From: Pseudoduganella flava
GTDB lineage: Bacteria > Pseudomonadota > Gammaproteobacteria > Burkholderiales > Burkholderiaceae_D
DNA length: 64,000 nucleotides
NCBI RefSeq assembly: GCF_007830495.1
Contig: NZ_VLKW01000011.1
Location: forward strand, 207,748 to 271,747
Direction of reading: 5' to 3'
The notes under the pieces are model-generated. The model was not told the origin of the DNA and did not search any database. It worked only from the letters and a program-made list of their open reading frames with translations. Below are positions 25,726 through 33,635 of the stretch, piece by piece. The translations under genes and the position numbers were made by a program. Position 1 is the stretch's first letter, and every line of letters begins with the position of its first letter.

Positions 25726-26715
25726 ATGAGCCATCTGAATGCGGGATTGTCGCAGGCCGATTTCCAGAAGGACGAGGTCATTCGCGCGAGCGATCGCGAG
25801 GGCTTCAAGGGCGACACCGTCCGCGTGGTGACGCTGACCGGGCCGTTCAAGCTGTACAAGCTGACGTCCGATGGCGCGCCCGAATGGACCTCCAAACCGG
25901 CGCAGGAGGGCGGAACGGGGCAGCGGCGCATGACGCCATGGTGGACGCCGGTGGCGCCATACGAGGAAGATACCGAAGGAGCCGCCGGCCGGTTCAGGCA
26001 GGCCTACCTGAACGGGATCGACATGAGCTCGATGGTCAGGTTCATGAGCGCCGTCAAGGTCGAGTGGAACGACCTGGAGGAGTACGTCGAGATCACGATC
26101 AAGGACGGGTGCAAGGTCAGCTGCTTCTGGGGCGAATTCGCACCGATGAACCTCTCCGACGATCCCGTGAAGAACAAGGACCGCCGCGACAAGCAGAGCA
26201 GGACCGGCAGCGCGGAGCTGGGCTATGAACCCGCCGTGCTGCCGTTCGAGACCCAGGTGAGGCCGGGCGTCCAGATGCCGTTCAAGATCGGCGTGCTGCG
26301 CGCCTGGCAGTTCTTCATCCCCAACCTGAACAACGACTGGCTCAAGGATGGCGAGGCGCGCACCCGCATCGACGCGCACAACATGGAAAAGCTGGGCGTG
26401 CATCTCGGCGTCAACCTGGGCCATGTGAAGCTGCTGCGCTTGGGGTGGCTGCTCCTGAAGAACTTCCAGCTGCGCACGCAGGCGGCGGCACCGCAGCGTC
26501 CGCGCGATGCGATGCTGCTGCAGATGGACCGCTGCCTGGTCGAGCTGTTCAAGCTGTCATCGACGCCGCTCGACAGCCTGCGGCTTTTTCGCGATCTCGG
26601 CGATTCGTACGTCAAGCACGCTCCCGCGCCGGCGCTGTTGAAACAAGTGGTAGGCCAGTTCGTGATGGATGTGACTTCGATCCTCGACCCGGGCCAACGC
26701 CGCTCGGCGCTGTAA
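25726..26715 (+). CDS. Unrecognised T6SS-cluster protein, 329 aa
   Basis: The N-terminal ~190 residues are beta-rich and Trp-containing (DTVRVVTLTGPFKLYKLT, MTPWWTPVAPYEEDTEG, VSCFWGEFAPMNLS). The C-terminal ~110 residues are helical (LLRLGWLLLKNFQLRTQ, LKQVVGQFVMDVTSI). No signal peptide or clear membrane segment. GGGAG precedes the ATG at 25726. It lies between the DUF4157 protein and the papain-like protein in a tightly spaced run of genes that starts at hcp. An adaptor, immunity protein or effector is possible. No family assigned. Confidence 0.65.
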   Translation: MSHLNAGLSQADFQKDEVIRASDREGFKGDTVRVVTLTGPFKLYKLTSDGAPEWTSKPAQEGGTGQRRMTPWWTPVAPYEEDTEGAAGRFRQAYLNGIDMSSMVRFMSAVKVEWNDLEEYVEITIKDGCKVSCFWGEFAPMNLSDDPVKNKDRRDKQSRTGSAELGYEPAVLPFETQVRPGVQMPFKIGVLRAWQFFIPNLNNDWLKDGEARTRIDAHNMEKLGVHLGVNLGHVKLLRLGWLLLKNFQLRTQAAAPQRPRDAMLLQMDRCLVELFKLSSTPLDSLRLFRDLGDSYVKHAPAPALLKQVVGQFVMDVTSILDPGQRRSAL

Positions 26716-26740
26716 CGAACGGCCCGCCAAGGAGGCACCG

Positions 26741-27811
26741 ATGCTGTTAAGCGACTTCAGGGCGCGCACCTCGCGCGCGATACACTGGCCGTCGTCGCGC
26801 CTGCGCCTGCTCATCGGGGCGATCGAGTCGTTTCATCTGGCCCCGTCCGAGCAGATGCTCGATGCGGTTGGGCGCTGCCTGAATGCGTGGCAGATGCAGG
26901 ACCCGCGGGAATACGCGGAACGAGGGCAGCCGATCCGGCAGGAGCTGGACATTGCGCTGCTGGCGGCGCGCTCGCTCTGCCCGGGCCTTGGCCTGATCGC
27001 CATCGTCGATCCCTCAGCGCATCCGCCGTATGAGCCCAATGCGTGGAACACGCACAACGTCAGGGTGAAAACCAATTGCTACGCCTACGCCTGCAACGAC
27101 CGGTACGACAAGGAGGGCAATGACGAACTGCCGCATCCCGGATTGCTCCTAGCGCAGTATTATCCCGCCGAGTTCGTGTCGTACATGGCGACGGGGCATG
27201 CGGAGTATGAGAAAGTGGCCCGCAAGCCGCAGCCGGCTGGCGGTTTCGCGGCGCCGGCCCGCACCGTGGAGGCGGACGTGCGCTTTCGGGTGATGCTCGA
27301 CGATATGGCCCGCGGCAAGATGAACATGGCAGGTCTGAAATCATGCATCGGGTCGGAGCAGCCCGGCTACCAGCCGGCCAATATTCCTGGCCACTACCTC
27401 GCGGCCCTGTTCATCGCCGAGAACGACTATCACTGGTACCGGCAGGACAACACCGGCTACTGGAGCCACAAGCCGGGGCAGGGCGAGGCGACGAACCTGG
27501 ACGTGGCCGGACGATTGATCCGCGACCCGCGGGTGAGGCCCCTGCCGGGTTACCGCCTGTCCGGTTTCTACCACGTGCCGAAAGGCGGCGTGCGCACCGC
27601 GACGTATCCGCGGCCCGCACCCGCCGCGCCGGGCGCGGCCCCGGCAGCGGCAGAGCATTCCGGCCCCGCCGCCGCGGGCGCGGCGCAGGCCCCGTCGCAG
27701 AACGCTTCCGGCAGTGCTCCGGCAAGTGGCGCGGCCGGCAGCGCCGGACCGGTGTCGTCCAGCGGCGGCGCACAGCGGGGCTCCCCGCGCAGCGGGTCCG
27801 GGGCGGCATGA
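26741..27811 (+). CDS. Predicted papain-like cysteine hydrolase; candidate T6SS effector
   Basis: 356 residues after a strong AAGGAGG. The folded part (~70-290) has a Cys in VKTNCYAYACND (C113) and, near the end, AALFIAENDYHWYRQDNTGY (H231) followed by WSHKPGQGEATNLD. This Cys...His...Asn/Asp order is that of papain-like (NlpC/P60-type) amidases and peptidases. The HWYRQD-WSHKPG block recurs in secreted or phage-associated proteins as I remember them, but I cannot name the family with certainty. The C-terminal ~65 residues are Ala/Pro/Ser/Gly-rich and disordered. Cell-wall or protein cleavage in a target cell would fit its place between hcp and tssE. No cognate immunity gene is evident. Confidence 0.65.
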   Translation: MLLSDFRARTSRAIHWPSSRLRLLIGAIESFHLAPSEQMLDAVGRCLNAWQMQDPREYAERGQPIRQELDIALLAARSLCPGLGLIAIVDPSAHPPYEPNAWNTHNVRVKTNCYAYACNDRYDKEGNDELPHPGLLLAQYYPAEFVSYMATGHAEYEKVARKPQPAGGFAAPARTVEADVRFRVMLDDMARGKMNMAGLKSCIGSEQPGYQPANIPGHYLAALFIAENDYHWYRQDNTGYWSHKPGQGEATNLDVAGRLIRDPRVRPLPGYRLSGFYHVPKGGVRTATYPRPAPAAPGAAPAAAEHSGPAAAGAAQAPSQNASGSAPASGAAGSAGPVSSSGGAQRGSPRSGSGAA

Positions 27812-27821
27812 CCGATACCGT

Positions 27822-27860
27822 CGCTGTTACTTGTGTTACCTCCCCGCGGCTGCCTACCAT
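27822..27860 (+). promoter_or_regulatory. T6SS-type promoter upstream of tssE
   Basis: GCTGTTACTTGTGTTAC spans 27823-27839: TTAC at 27827 and 27836, with -35 TTGTGT at 27831-27836. An 18-bp spacer and -10 TACCAT (27855-27860) follow, ~28 bp before the tssE ATG. It is the same element as before tssB and gene 20116, and probably drives the long tssE-to-tssA transcript. Confidence 0.65.
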
Positions 27861-27888
27861 CGCCATACACCTGTCGCAGGAGATTCCG

Positions 27889-28311
27889 ATGACCACCACC
27901 CACACTCCGCTGTTCGACCGCCTCGCCGGCAAGCTGGCGGCGGATGACGACGAACCGGCACCGCAGCATGCGCTGCGCCGCGACCTGGTGCGCCTGTTCA
28001 ACGTCCGCAACGGGCTGACGATCGAGGAATTCCTCGGCGATGCGCCCACGGTGCTGCACTACGGCCTGCCCGATACGCTCGGCCTGTCGCCGCAGTCGGC
28101 CACCGACCTGGCGCGCTGGGAACAGGTGGTGGCGCGGGCCATCGCGCTGTACGAGCCGCGGCTGTCGCAGGTGCACGTGCATATCGTGCGCGACACGGCG
28201 CGCCCGACCAATGCGCGCATCCAGATCGATGCGGCCGTGGCGCTGGGCTGGCACCTGTCGCATGTGCACTTCCACATGCTGGTCGACGGCGGCACGGCGC
28301 AGCCGGCATGA
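27889..28311 (+). CDS. tssE: T6SS baseplate wedge TssE (gp25-like)
   Basis: 140 residues from ATG 27889 (AGGAG, 6-base spacer). Matches the gp25-like family: LRRDLVRLFNVRNGLTIEEF near the N-terminus, VLHYGLPDTLG, and a C-terminal ARPTNARIQIDAAVALGW. Part of the baseplate wedge with TssF and TssG that primes sheath assembly. First gene of a long, closely packed operon; tssF starts 11 bp after its stop. Confidence 0.93.
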   Translation: MTTTHTPLFDRLAGKLAADDDEPAPQHALRRDLVRLFNVRNGLTIEEFLGDAPTVLHYGLPDTLGLSPQSATDLARWEQVVARAIALYEPRLSQVHVHIVRDTARPTNARIQIDAAVALGWHLSHVHFHMLVDGGTAQPA

Positions 28312-28321
28312 GGAGCGTGCG

Positions 28322-30064
28322 ATGAACGGCCAGGACGACCTGCTCGAATACTACCGCCGCGAACTGGCCTACCTGCGCACGCAGTCGGCCGACTTCGCGG
28401 CGCGCTACCCGAAGGTGGCGCGGCACCTGCGCCTGGCCGACGGCGAGGCGGCCGACCCGCACACCGAGCACCTGATCGAATCGGTGGCCTTCCTGACGGC
28501 GCGCGTGCACCGCGACCTGGACCGCGACCTGCCGGACGTCGCCGCCGCGATGCTCGATAGCCTGTGCCCGCACCTTACCCGTCCGGTGCCCGCGATGACG
28601 GTGATGCAGCTGACGCTGGACCCCGGCGAAGGCAAGGTCACCGCCGGCATGCGCGTGCGGCGCGGCACGCTGCTGTCGGCCACCGCCACGACGGGCGAGC
28701 GCTGCGCATTCCGGGTGGGCTGGGATGCCACCCTGTGGCCGCTGCGCGTGGCCGCCGTCGTGCAGGAGGAGCCGCGCACGTTGCGCCTGGACTTTTGCAC
28801 GGACGGCGGCATGGACGTCGCCGAACTGGAGCTGGACACGCTGCGCCTGCACCTGGCCGGCGACCTGCTGACGACGATGCCGCTGCACGAGATGCTGGCC
28901 GGCGCGTTGCAGCACGTCGAACTGGTCGGCGGCGGTACCGTGCACCGGCTCGGCGCCGGCGCGCTCACCGAGGCCGGCTACGCGGAGGACGAGGCGCTGC
29001 TGTGCCAACCGGGCCACGGCCATCCGGCCTACGGACTGCTGCAGGAGTACTTCGCATTCCCCCGCAAGTTCCAGTTCTTCGACCTGCGCGGCCTGCGCGG
29101 CCGGCTGGGCCACGGCACGGGCTTTTCCGTGCGCCTCGTGTTCGCGTACAGCGCGCCCGTGCTGGCGGTGCTCGGGCCGGCGCACGTGCTGACCAACTGC
29201 GTGCCGGCCGTGAACCTGTTCCCCGTCACGAGCGAGCCGATCGCGTACGACCGGCGCCATCACGAATACCTGCTGGTGCCGGACCGGCGCCGCGACGCCG
29301 TGCTGGAAGTGCATACCGTGCTGGCCGTGACGGCATCGAGCCCGCTGCAGGAGCGCACCGAGACGATCCCGAACGCGTTCGCCGACGGTGACACCGCGCC
29401 GCTCGGCTGGACGATGCGGCGCGAGACGAGCCTGCGCAAGGGGATCGCCGGCACGGACGTATACCTGGCCTTCGTCGACCGGCAGGACGTGCGCGCCGCG
29501 CTGACCGAGCCGGTGATGTACGCCGAGCTGCTGTGCACGAACCGGCAGCTGGCCGACCACGTGGCGCCCGGCACGCGCTTTTACGGCGACGGCATCGCCA
29601 CCTCGACCGTCATCCGCGCACTGTACCAGCCGAGCGCCCAGCGTGCGCCGGCGCTCGGCACGAAGGCGCTGTGGGCGCTGGTGGCGCTGATGCGCCTGAA
29701 CCACCATTCGCTGGTGGACGGCACGGCCGGCGTGCAGACGCTTCAGCGCATGCTGCTGTTGTTCGCCGGCGGCGGCGCACGCGACCAGGTGCAGATCCGC
29801 GGCATCGCCAGCCTGCGCGCGGCCAGCGCGATGGCGCGGCTGGGCACCGACACGTGGCGTGGCCATTGCCGCGGCACCGACATCGAGCTCGAATTCGATG
29901 CCGATGCGTTCGCGGGCACGTCGCCGCTCGTGCTGGCCGGCGTGCTGGCGCGCTTCTTCGCGCTGTACACCACGGCGAACTCGTTTGTCCGGCTGGCCGT
30001 CGTGCGGCGCGGCGAGCTGTGGAAGCAATGGCCGGCGCTGACGGGGCGGCAATGTCTGATCTGA
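28322..30064 (+). CDS. tssF: T6SS baseplate subunit TssF (VasA/ImpG)
   Basis: 580 residues. Family-typical opening DDLLEYYRRELAYLRTQSAD, DPHTEHLIESVAFLTARVHR, and LCPHLTRPVPAMTVMQ. Later TNCVPAVNLFPVTSEPIAYD and VRRGELWKQWPALTGRQCLI. Builds the baseplate with TssE, G and K. Its last 13 bp overlap tssG, which indicates translational coupling. Confidence 0.96.
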   Translation: MNGQDDLLEYYRRELAYLRTQSADFAARYPKVARHLRLADGEAADPHTEHLIESVAFLTARVHRDLDRDLPDVAAAMLDSLCPHLTRPVPAMTVMQLTLDPGEGKVTAGMRVRRGTLLSATATTGERCAFRVGWDATLWPLRVAAVVQEEPRTLRLDFCTDGGMDVAELELDTLRLHLAGDLLTTMPLHEMLAGALQHVELVGGGTVHRLGAGALTEAGYAEDEALLCQPGHGHPAYGLLQEYFAFPRKFQFFDLRGLRGRLGHGTGFSVRLVFAYSAPVLAVLGPAHVLTNCVPAVNLFPVTSEPIAYDRRHHEYLLVPDRRRDAVLEVHTVLAVTASSPLQERTETIPNAFADGDTAPLGWTMRRETSLRKGIAGTDVYLAFVDRQDVRAALTEPVMYAELLCTNRQLADHVAPGTRFYGDGIATSTVIRALYQPSAQRAPALGTKALWALVALMRLNHHSLVDGTAGVQTLQRMLLLFAGGGARDQVQIRGIASLRAASAMARLGTDTWRGHCRGTDIELEFDADAFAGTSPLVLAGVLARFFALYTTANSFVRLAVVRRGELWKQWPALTGRQCLI

Positions 30065-31035
30065 TCGCCCAGCTGCGCCGCGCGCCGTACGGCTTCGACC
30101 TGTTCCAGGCCATCAGCCTGCTCGAACGGAGCGAGCCGGCACGGGCGGCGGTGGGCACGTCCGCCGGCATCGACGAAGCGGTGCGGCTGGCCGGCCAGAC
30201 CGATTTCGCGTTCCCGGCCAGCGACGTGGCCAGTGTGCGCAACAGCGCCAGTGCCGGCCCGGCGCTGACGTTGCGCACGGCCGCGCTGACACTGGCCGGC
30301 GGCCACGGCCCGCTGGCCACGCCGTTCGCCGAGCTGCTGCTGGAACGGCGCCGCCAGCGCGACCACGCCGGGCTCGATTTCCTCGACATCTTCAACGGCC
30401 GCCTGCTGGGGTTCTGGTACCGCGGCCGCAGCAAGCGCCACCTCGCGCTGCGCCCCCACGCGCAGGACAGCGCGGCCCTCGTGCGCGCGCTCGACGCGCT
30501 GTCCGGCCTTGGCCTTGCCGAAGGCGTGCGCGGTCCGGACGGCGCGCCGGCCTGGCTGCGCCACGCCAGCCTGCAGGGTGCGGCCCCGCGTTCGCTCGCC
30601 ACGCTGCTGGCCGTGCTGCGCGACCGCACCGGCATCGCTTTCGACGGGCGCCAGATGGTGGGCCGCTGGCGCGAATTGGCGCCACGCGACCGGGCCCGGC
30701 TCGGCGCGCACAGCCTGGGCGGCGGCTCCAGCCTCGGCGCGCGGGGATGGGACCAGGCGGCGGCCATCGCGCTGACGACGCCGCCGCTGGCCCCCGCGCC
30801 ATTCGCGGCGCTGCTGCCGGCGGGGGCGCAACACGGCCTGCTGGCGTGGCTCGTGGCGCGCCACCTGCAGCAGGACATCGCCGTCACGCTGCGGCCCACG
30901 CTGGCCATCCAGCCGGCCACGCGGCTCGGCGTCGGGCAGGCGCTGCCGCCACGCCTGGGCCACAGCGCCTGGCTGTGCAGCGCCGGCGTCAGCGGCGCGA
31001 CCTACACGCAACCCGTCTTCACATTGCGGAGCTGA
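30052..31035 (+). CDS. tssG: T6SS baseplate subunit TssG (VasB/ImpH)
   Basis: 327 residues. Opening LRRAPYGFDLFQAISLLERS and ASVRNSASAGPALTLRTAAL correspond to the TssG core, then TPFAELLLERRRQRDHAGLD, FLDIFNGRLLGFWYRGRSKR and a C-terminal LGVGQALPPRLGHSAWLCSA. Partner of TssF in the baseplate wedge. ATG 30052 lies inside the end of tssF, and tssH follows after 2 bp. Confidence 0.94.
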   Translation: MSDLIAQLRRAPYGFDLFQAISLLERSEPARAAVGTSAGIDEAVRLAGQTDFAFPASDVASVRNSASAGPALTLRTAALTLAGGHGPLATPFAELLLERRRQRDHAGLDFLDIFNGRLLGFWYRGRSKRHLALRPHAQDSAALVRALDALSGLGLAEGVRGPDGAPAWLRHASLQGAAPRSLATLLAVLRDRTGIAFDGRQMVGRWRELAPRDRARLGAHSLGGGSSLGARGWDQAAAIALTTPPLAPAPFAALLPAGAQHGLLAWLVARHLQQDIAVTLRPTLAIQPATRLGVGQALPPRLGHSAWLCSAGVSGATYTQPVFTLRS

Positions 31036-31037
31036 CG

Positions 31038-33635
31038 ATGCAGACCGATATCCGTGCACTGCTGGCGAAGCTGGATGCCGAATGCCGGGGCGCGATGAGT
31101 CGCGCCGCCGAGCTGTGCGTGCAGGAGACGCATTTCAACGTCGAGCTGGAACACCTGCTGCTGGCGCTGGCCGAGCCGGACGGCACGGAGTTCGCGCGGC
31201 TGCTGGCCCACTTCGCCGTCGAGCCGGCCACCGTGCGTGCGCAGGCGCAGGCCAGCCTGGCGGCATTCAAACGAGGCAACGGCCGCACGCCCGCGCTGTC
31301 GCCGCACTTCACCGCGCTGTTCGAGCAGGCGTGGCTTGCCACGTCGGTGCAGCTGGGTGGGCAGCACATCCGCGCCGGTGCGCTGCTGCTGGCGATGCTG
31401 GACGTGGACAGCCTGCGCGGCGCGCTGCTCGAGACCGCGCCGGCGCTGCTGACGATCCCGCGCGAGCGGCTGAAGATGGAGCTGCCGCGCCTGCTGGCCG
31501 GTACTGCCGGTGACGATGCGCTGCCGGCGCAGGCGGGCGGCACGGCGCTGGAGCGGTACACGGTGGACATGACGGCGCTGGCGCGTGCCGGCCGCATCGA
31601 CCCGGTGCGCGGCCGGCACGCCGAGATCCGCCAGGTCGTCGACATCCTGCTGCGGCGGCGCCAGAACAATCCGATCCTGACGGGCGAGGCGGGCGTCGGC
31701 AAGACGGCGGTCGTGGAAGGCTTCGCGCTGCGCGTGGCGGCGGGCGACGTGCCGGCGGCGCTGGCGAACGTGCGCGTGTGCGCGCTGGACCTGGCGCTGC
31801 TGCAGGCCGGCGCCGGCGTGCGCGGCGAGTTCGAGCACCGCCTGAAGTCCGTCATCGCGGAGGTGCGCGGCGCGACGCCCGCCGTGATCCTGTTCATCGA
31901 CGAGGCGCACCAGCTGATCGGCGCGGGCGGCGCGGAAGGGCAGGGCGACGCGGCCAACCTGCTGAAGCCGGCGCTGGCGCGCGGCGAGCTGCGCACGATC
32001 GCCGCCACCACCTGGGCCGAATACAAGAAGCACGTGGAACGGGATCCCGCACTGGCCCGGCGCTTCCAGGTCGTCAAGGTCGACGAGCCGACACCGGAAG
32101 CGGCGCTCGGCATGCTGCGCGGCGTGGCCGCCGTGCTGGCGCGGCACCACCAGGTCGAGATCCTCGACGAGGCGGTGGCGGAGGCGGTGCGCCTGTCGCA
32201 CCGCTACATCGCCGGCCGCCAGCTGCCGGACAAGGCCATCGGCGTGCTCGACACGGCCTGCGCGCGCGTCGCCCTGGCCCTCGCCGGCACGCCGCCCCAG
32301 CTGGAAGAGCTCGAGCATGAGGCGGCGCTGGCCGAGGAAGCGCTGCAGGTGCTGCGCGGCAGGCTGGCGCGCGGCGAAGCGGATCCTGGCGAGGCCGAGC
32401 GCGCCGCGGCGGCGCTGGCCCGCCTGCGCGAACGGACGGCGCAATTGCGCGCCAAGCTGGACGAGGAGCGCCGCGCCGTCGACGAGATCGTGGCGCTGCG
32501 GCGCCGCATCGCCGCCGGCACGGACGATCCGCAGGCCGATGCGGCCCTGCTGCGGCGCCTGCAGAAGGGGCTCGAGACGATCCAGGACGGCGAGGCGCTG
32601 GTGGCGGCGTGTGTCGACGCGGCCACGGTCGCCGACGTCGTCGCCAGCTGGACCGGCATCCCCGTCGGCCGCATGCTGGCCGACGAAGTGCATACGGTAC
32701 TGCAGTTGCACGACCGGCTGTGCGAACGGGTGATCGGCCAGGATGCGGCGCTCGACGCGATCGCCAGCCGCGTGCGCACGTTCCGCGCCGCGCTCGACGA
32801 CCCCGGCAAGCCGGTCGGCGTGTTCATGCTGGTGGGGCCGAGCGGTGTCGGCAAGACTGAGACGGCGGCCGCGCTGGCCGAGCTGCTGTACGGCGGCGAG
32901 CGCAATCTCGTCACGATCAACATGTCCGAGTTCCAGGAGGCGCATTCGATTTCCAGCCTGAAGGGCGCGCCGCCCGGCTACGTCGGCTACGGCAAGGGCG
33001 GCGTGTTGACGGAAGCCGTGCGCCGCCGGCCGTACAGCGTGGTGCTGCTGGACGAGATGGAAAAGGCCCATCCCGACGTGCTCGAGCTGTTCTTCCAGGT
33101 GTTCGACAAGGGCACGATGGACGACGGCGAAGGCACGCCGATCGACTTTCGCAATACGGTGATCCTGTTGACGTCGAACGCGGCGCAGGAAGTCGTCACG
33201 GAGGCATGCCGGCATGCGCGGCCGGATCCGGCCCAACTGGCCGAGCTGCTGCGCCCCGCGCTGCTGCGCCGCTTCAGCCCCGCCTTCCTCGGCCGCGTGG
33301 TGCTGGTGCCGTACTACCCGCTGGAGGATGCGCAGATCGCCGTCATCGCCGAGATGAAGCTGGCCCGGCTCGCACAGCGCTTCGCCGCCCACCACCAGGC
33401 CCGCTTCACGTGGGACGACGCGGTGGCCGCGGCCATCGCGGCACGCTGCACGGAGGCCGACAGCGGCGCGCGCAACATCGAATTCATCCTCACGCAGACG
33501 GTGCTGCCGGAGCTGGCGGCGCACGTGCTGGAGCGGATCGCCACGGCCAGCCCGTTCGGCGCCGTGCATATGCGGATGGACGGCGCGCGCTTCGCCTACG
33601 CGTTCCGCGACGCGCCGTTGCGGGGGGCGCCATGA
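31038..33635 (+). CDS. tssH: T6SS sheath-recycling AAA+ ATPase TssH (ClpV)
   Basis: 865 residues, typical of ClpV. Clp-N repeats (~1-150, including TRAAELCVQETHFNVELEHLL-like helices), first AAA module with Walker A GEAGVGKTA (~215), the ClpB-like middle coiled coil (~400-520) and a second AAA module with Walker A GPSGVGKTE (~601) and Walker B VVLLDEMEKAHPDVLEL. It extracts contracted TssC from the sheath so TssB/C can be reused. Its stop overlaps the vgrG start as ATGA. Confidence 0.96.
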   Translation: MQTDIRALLAKLDAECRGAMSRAAELCVQETHFNVELEHLLLALAEPDGTEFARLLAHFAVEPATVRAQAQASLAAFKRGNGRTPALSPHFTALFEQAWLATSVQLGGQHIRAGALLLAMLDVDSLRGALLETAPALLTIPRERLKMELPRLLAGTAGDDALPAQAGGTALERYTVDMTALARAGRIDPVRGRHAEIRQVVDILLRRRQNNPILTGEAGVGKTAVVEGFALRVAAGDVPAALANVRVCALDLALLQAGAGVRGEFEHRLKSVIAEVRGATPAVILFIDEAHQLIGAGGAEGQGDAANLLKPALARGELRTIAATTWAEYKKHVERDPALARRFQVVKVDEPTPEAALGMLRGVAAVLARHHQVEILDEAVAEAVRLSHRYIAGRQLPDKAIGVLDTACARVALALAGTPPQLEELEHEAALAEEALQVLRGRLARGEADPGEAERAAAALARLRERTAQLRAKLDEERRAVDEIVALRRRIAAGTDDPQADAALLRRLQKGLETIQDGEALVAACVDAATVADVVASWTGIPVGRMLADEVHTVLQLHDRLCERVIGQDAALDAIASRVRTFRAALDDPGKPVGVFMLVGPSGVGKTETAAALAELLYGGERNLVTINMSEFQEAHSISSLKGAPPGYVGYGKGGVLTEAVRRRPYSVVLLDEMEKAHPDVLELFFQVFDKGTMDDGEGTPIDFRNTVILLTSNAAQEVVTEACRHARPDPAQLAELLRPALLRRFSPAFLGRVVLVPYYPLEDAQIAVIAEMKLARLAQRFAAHHQARFTWDDAVAAAIAARCTEADSGARNIEFILTQTVLPELAAHVLERIATASPFGAVHMRMDGARFAYAFRDAPLRGAP

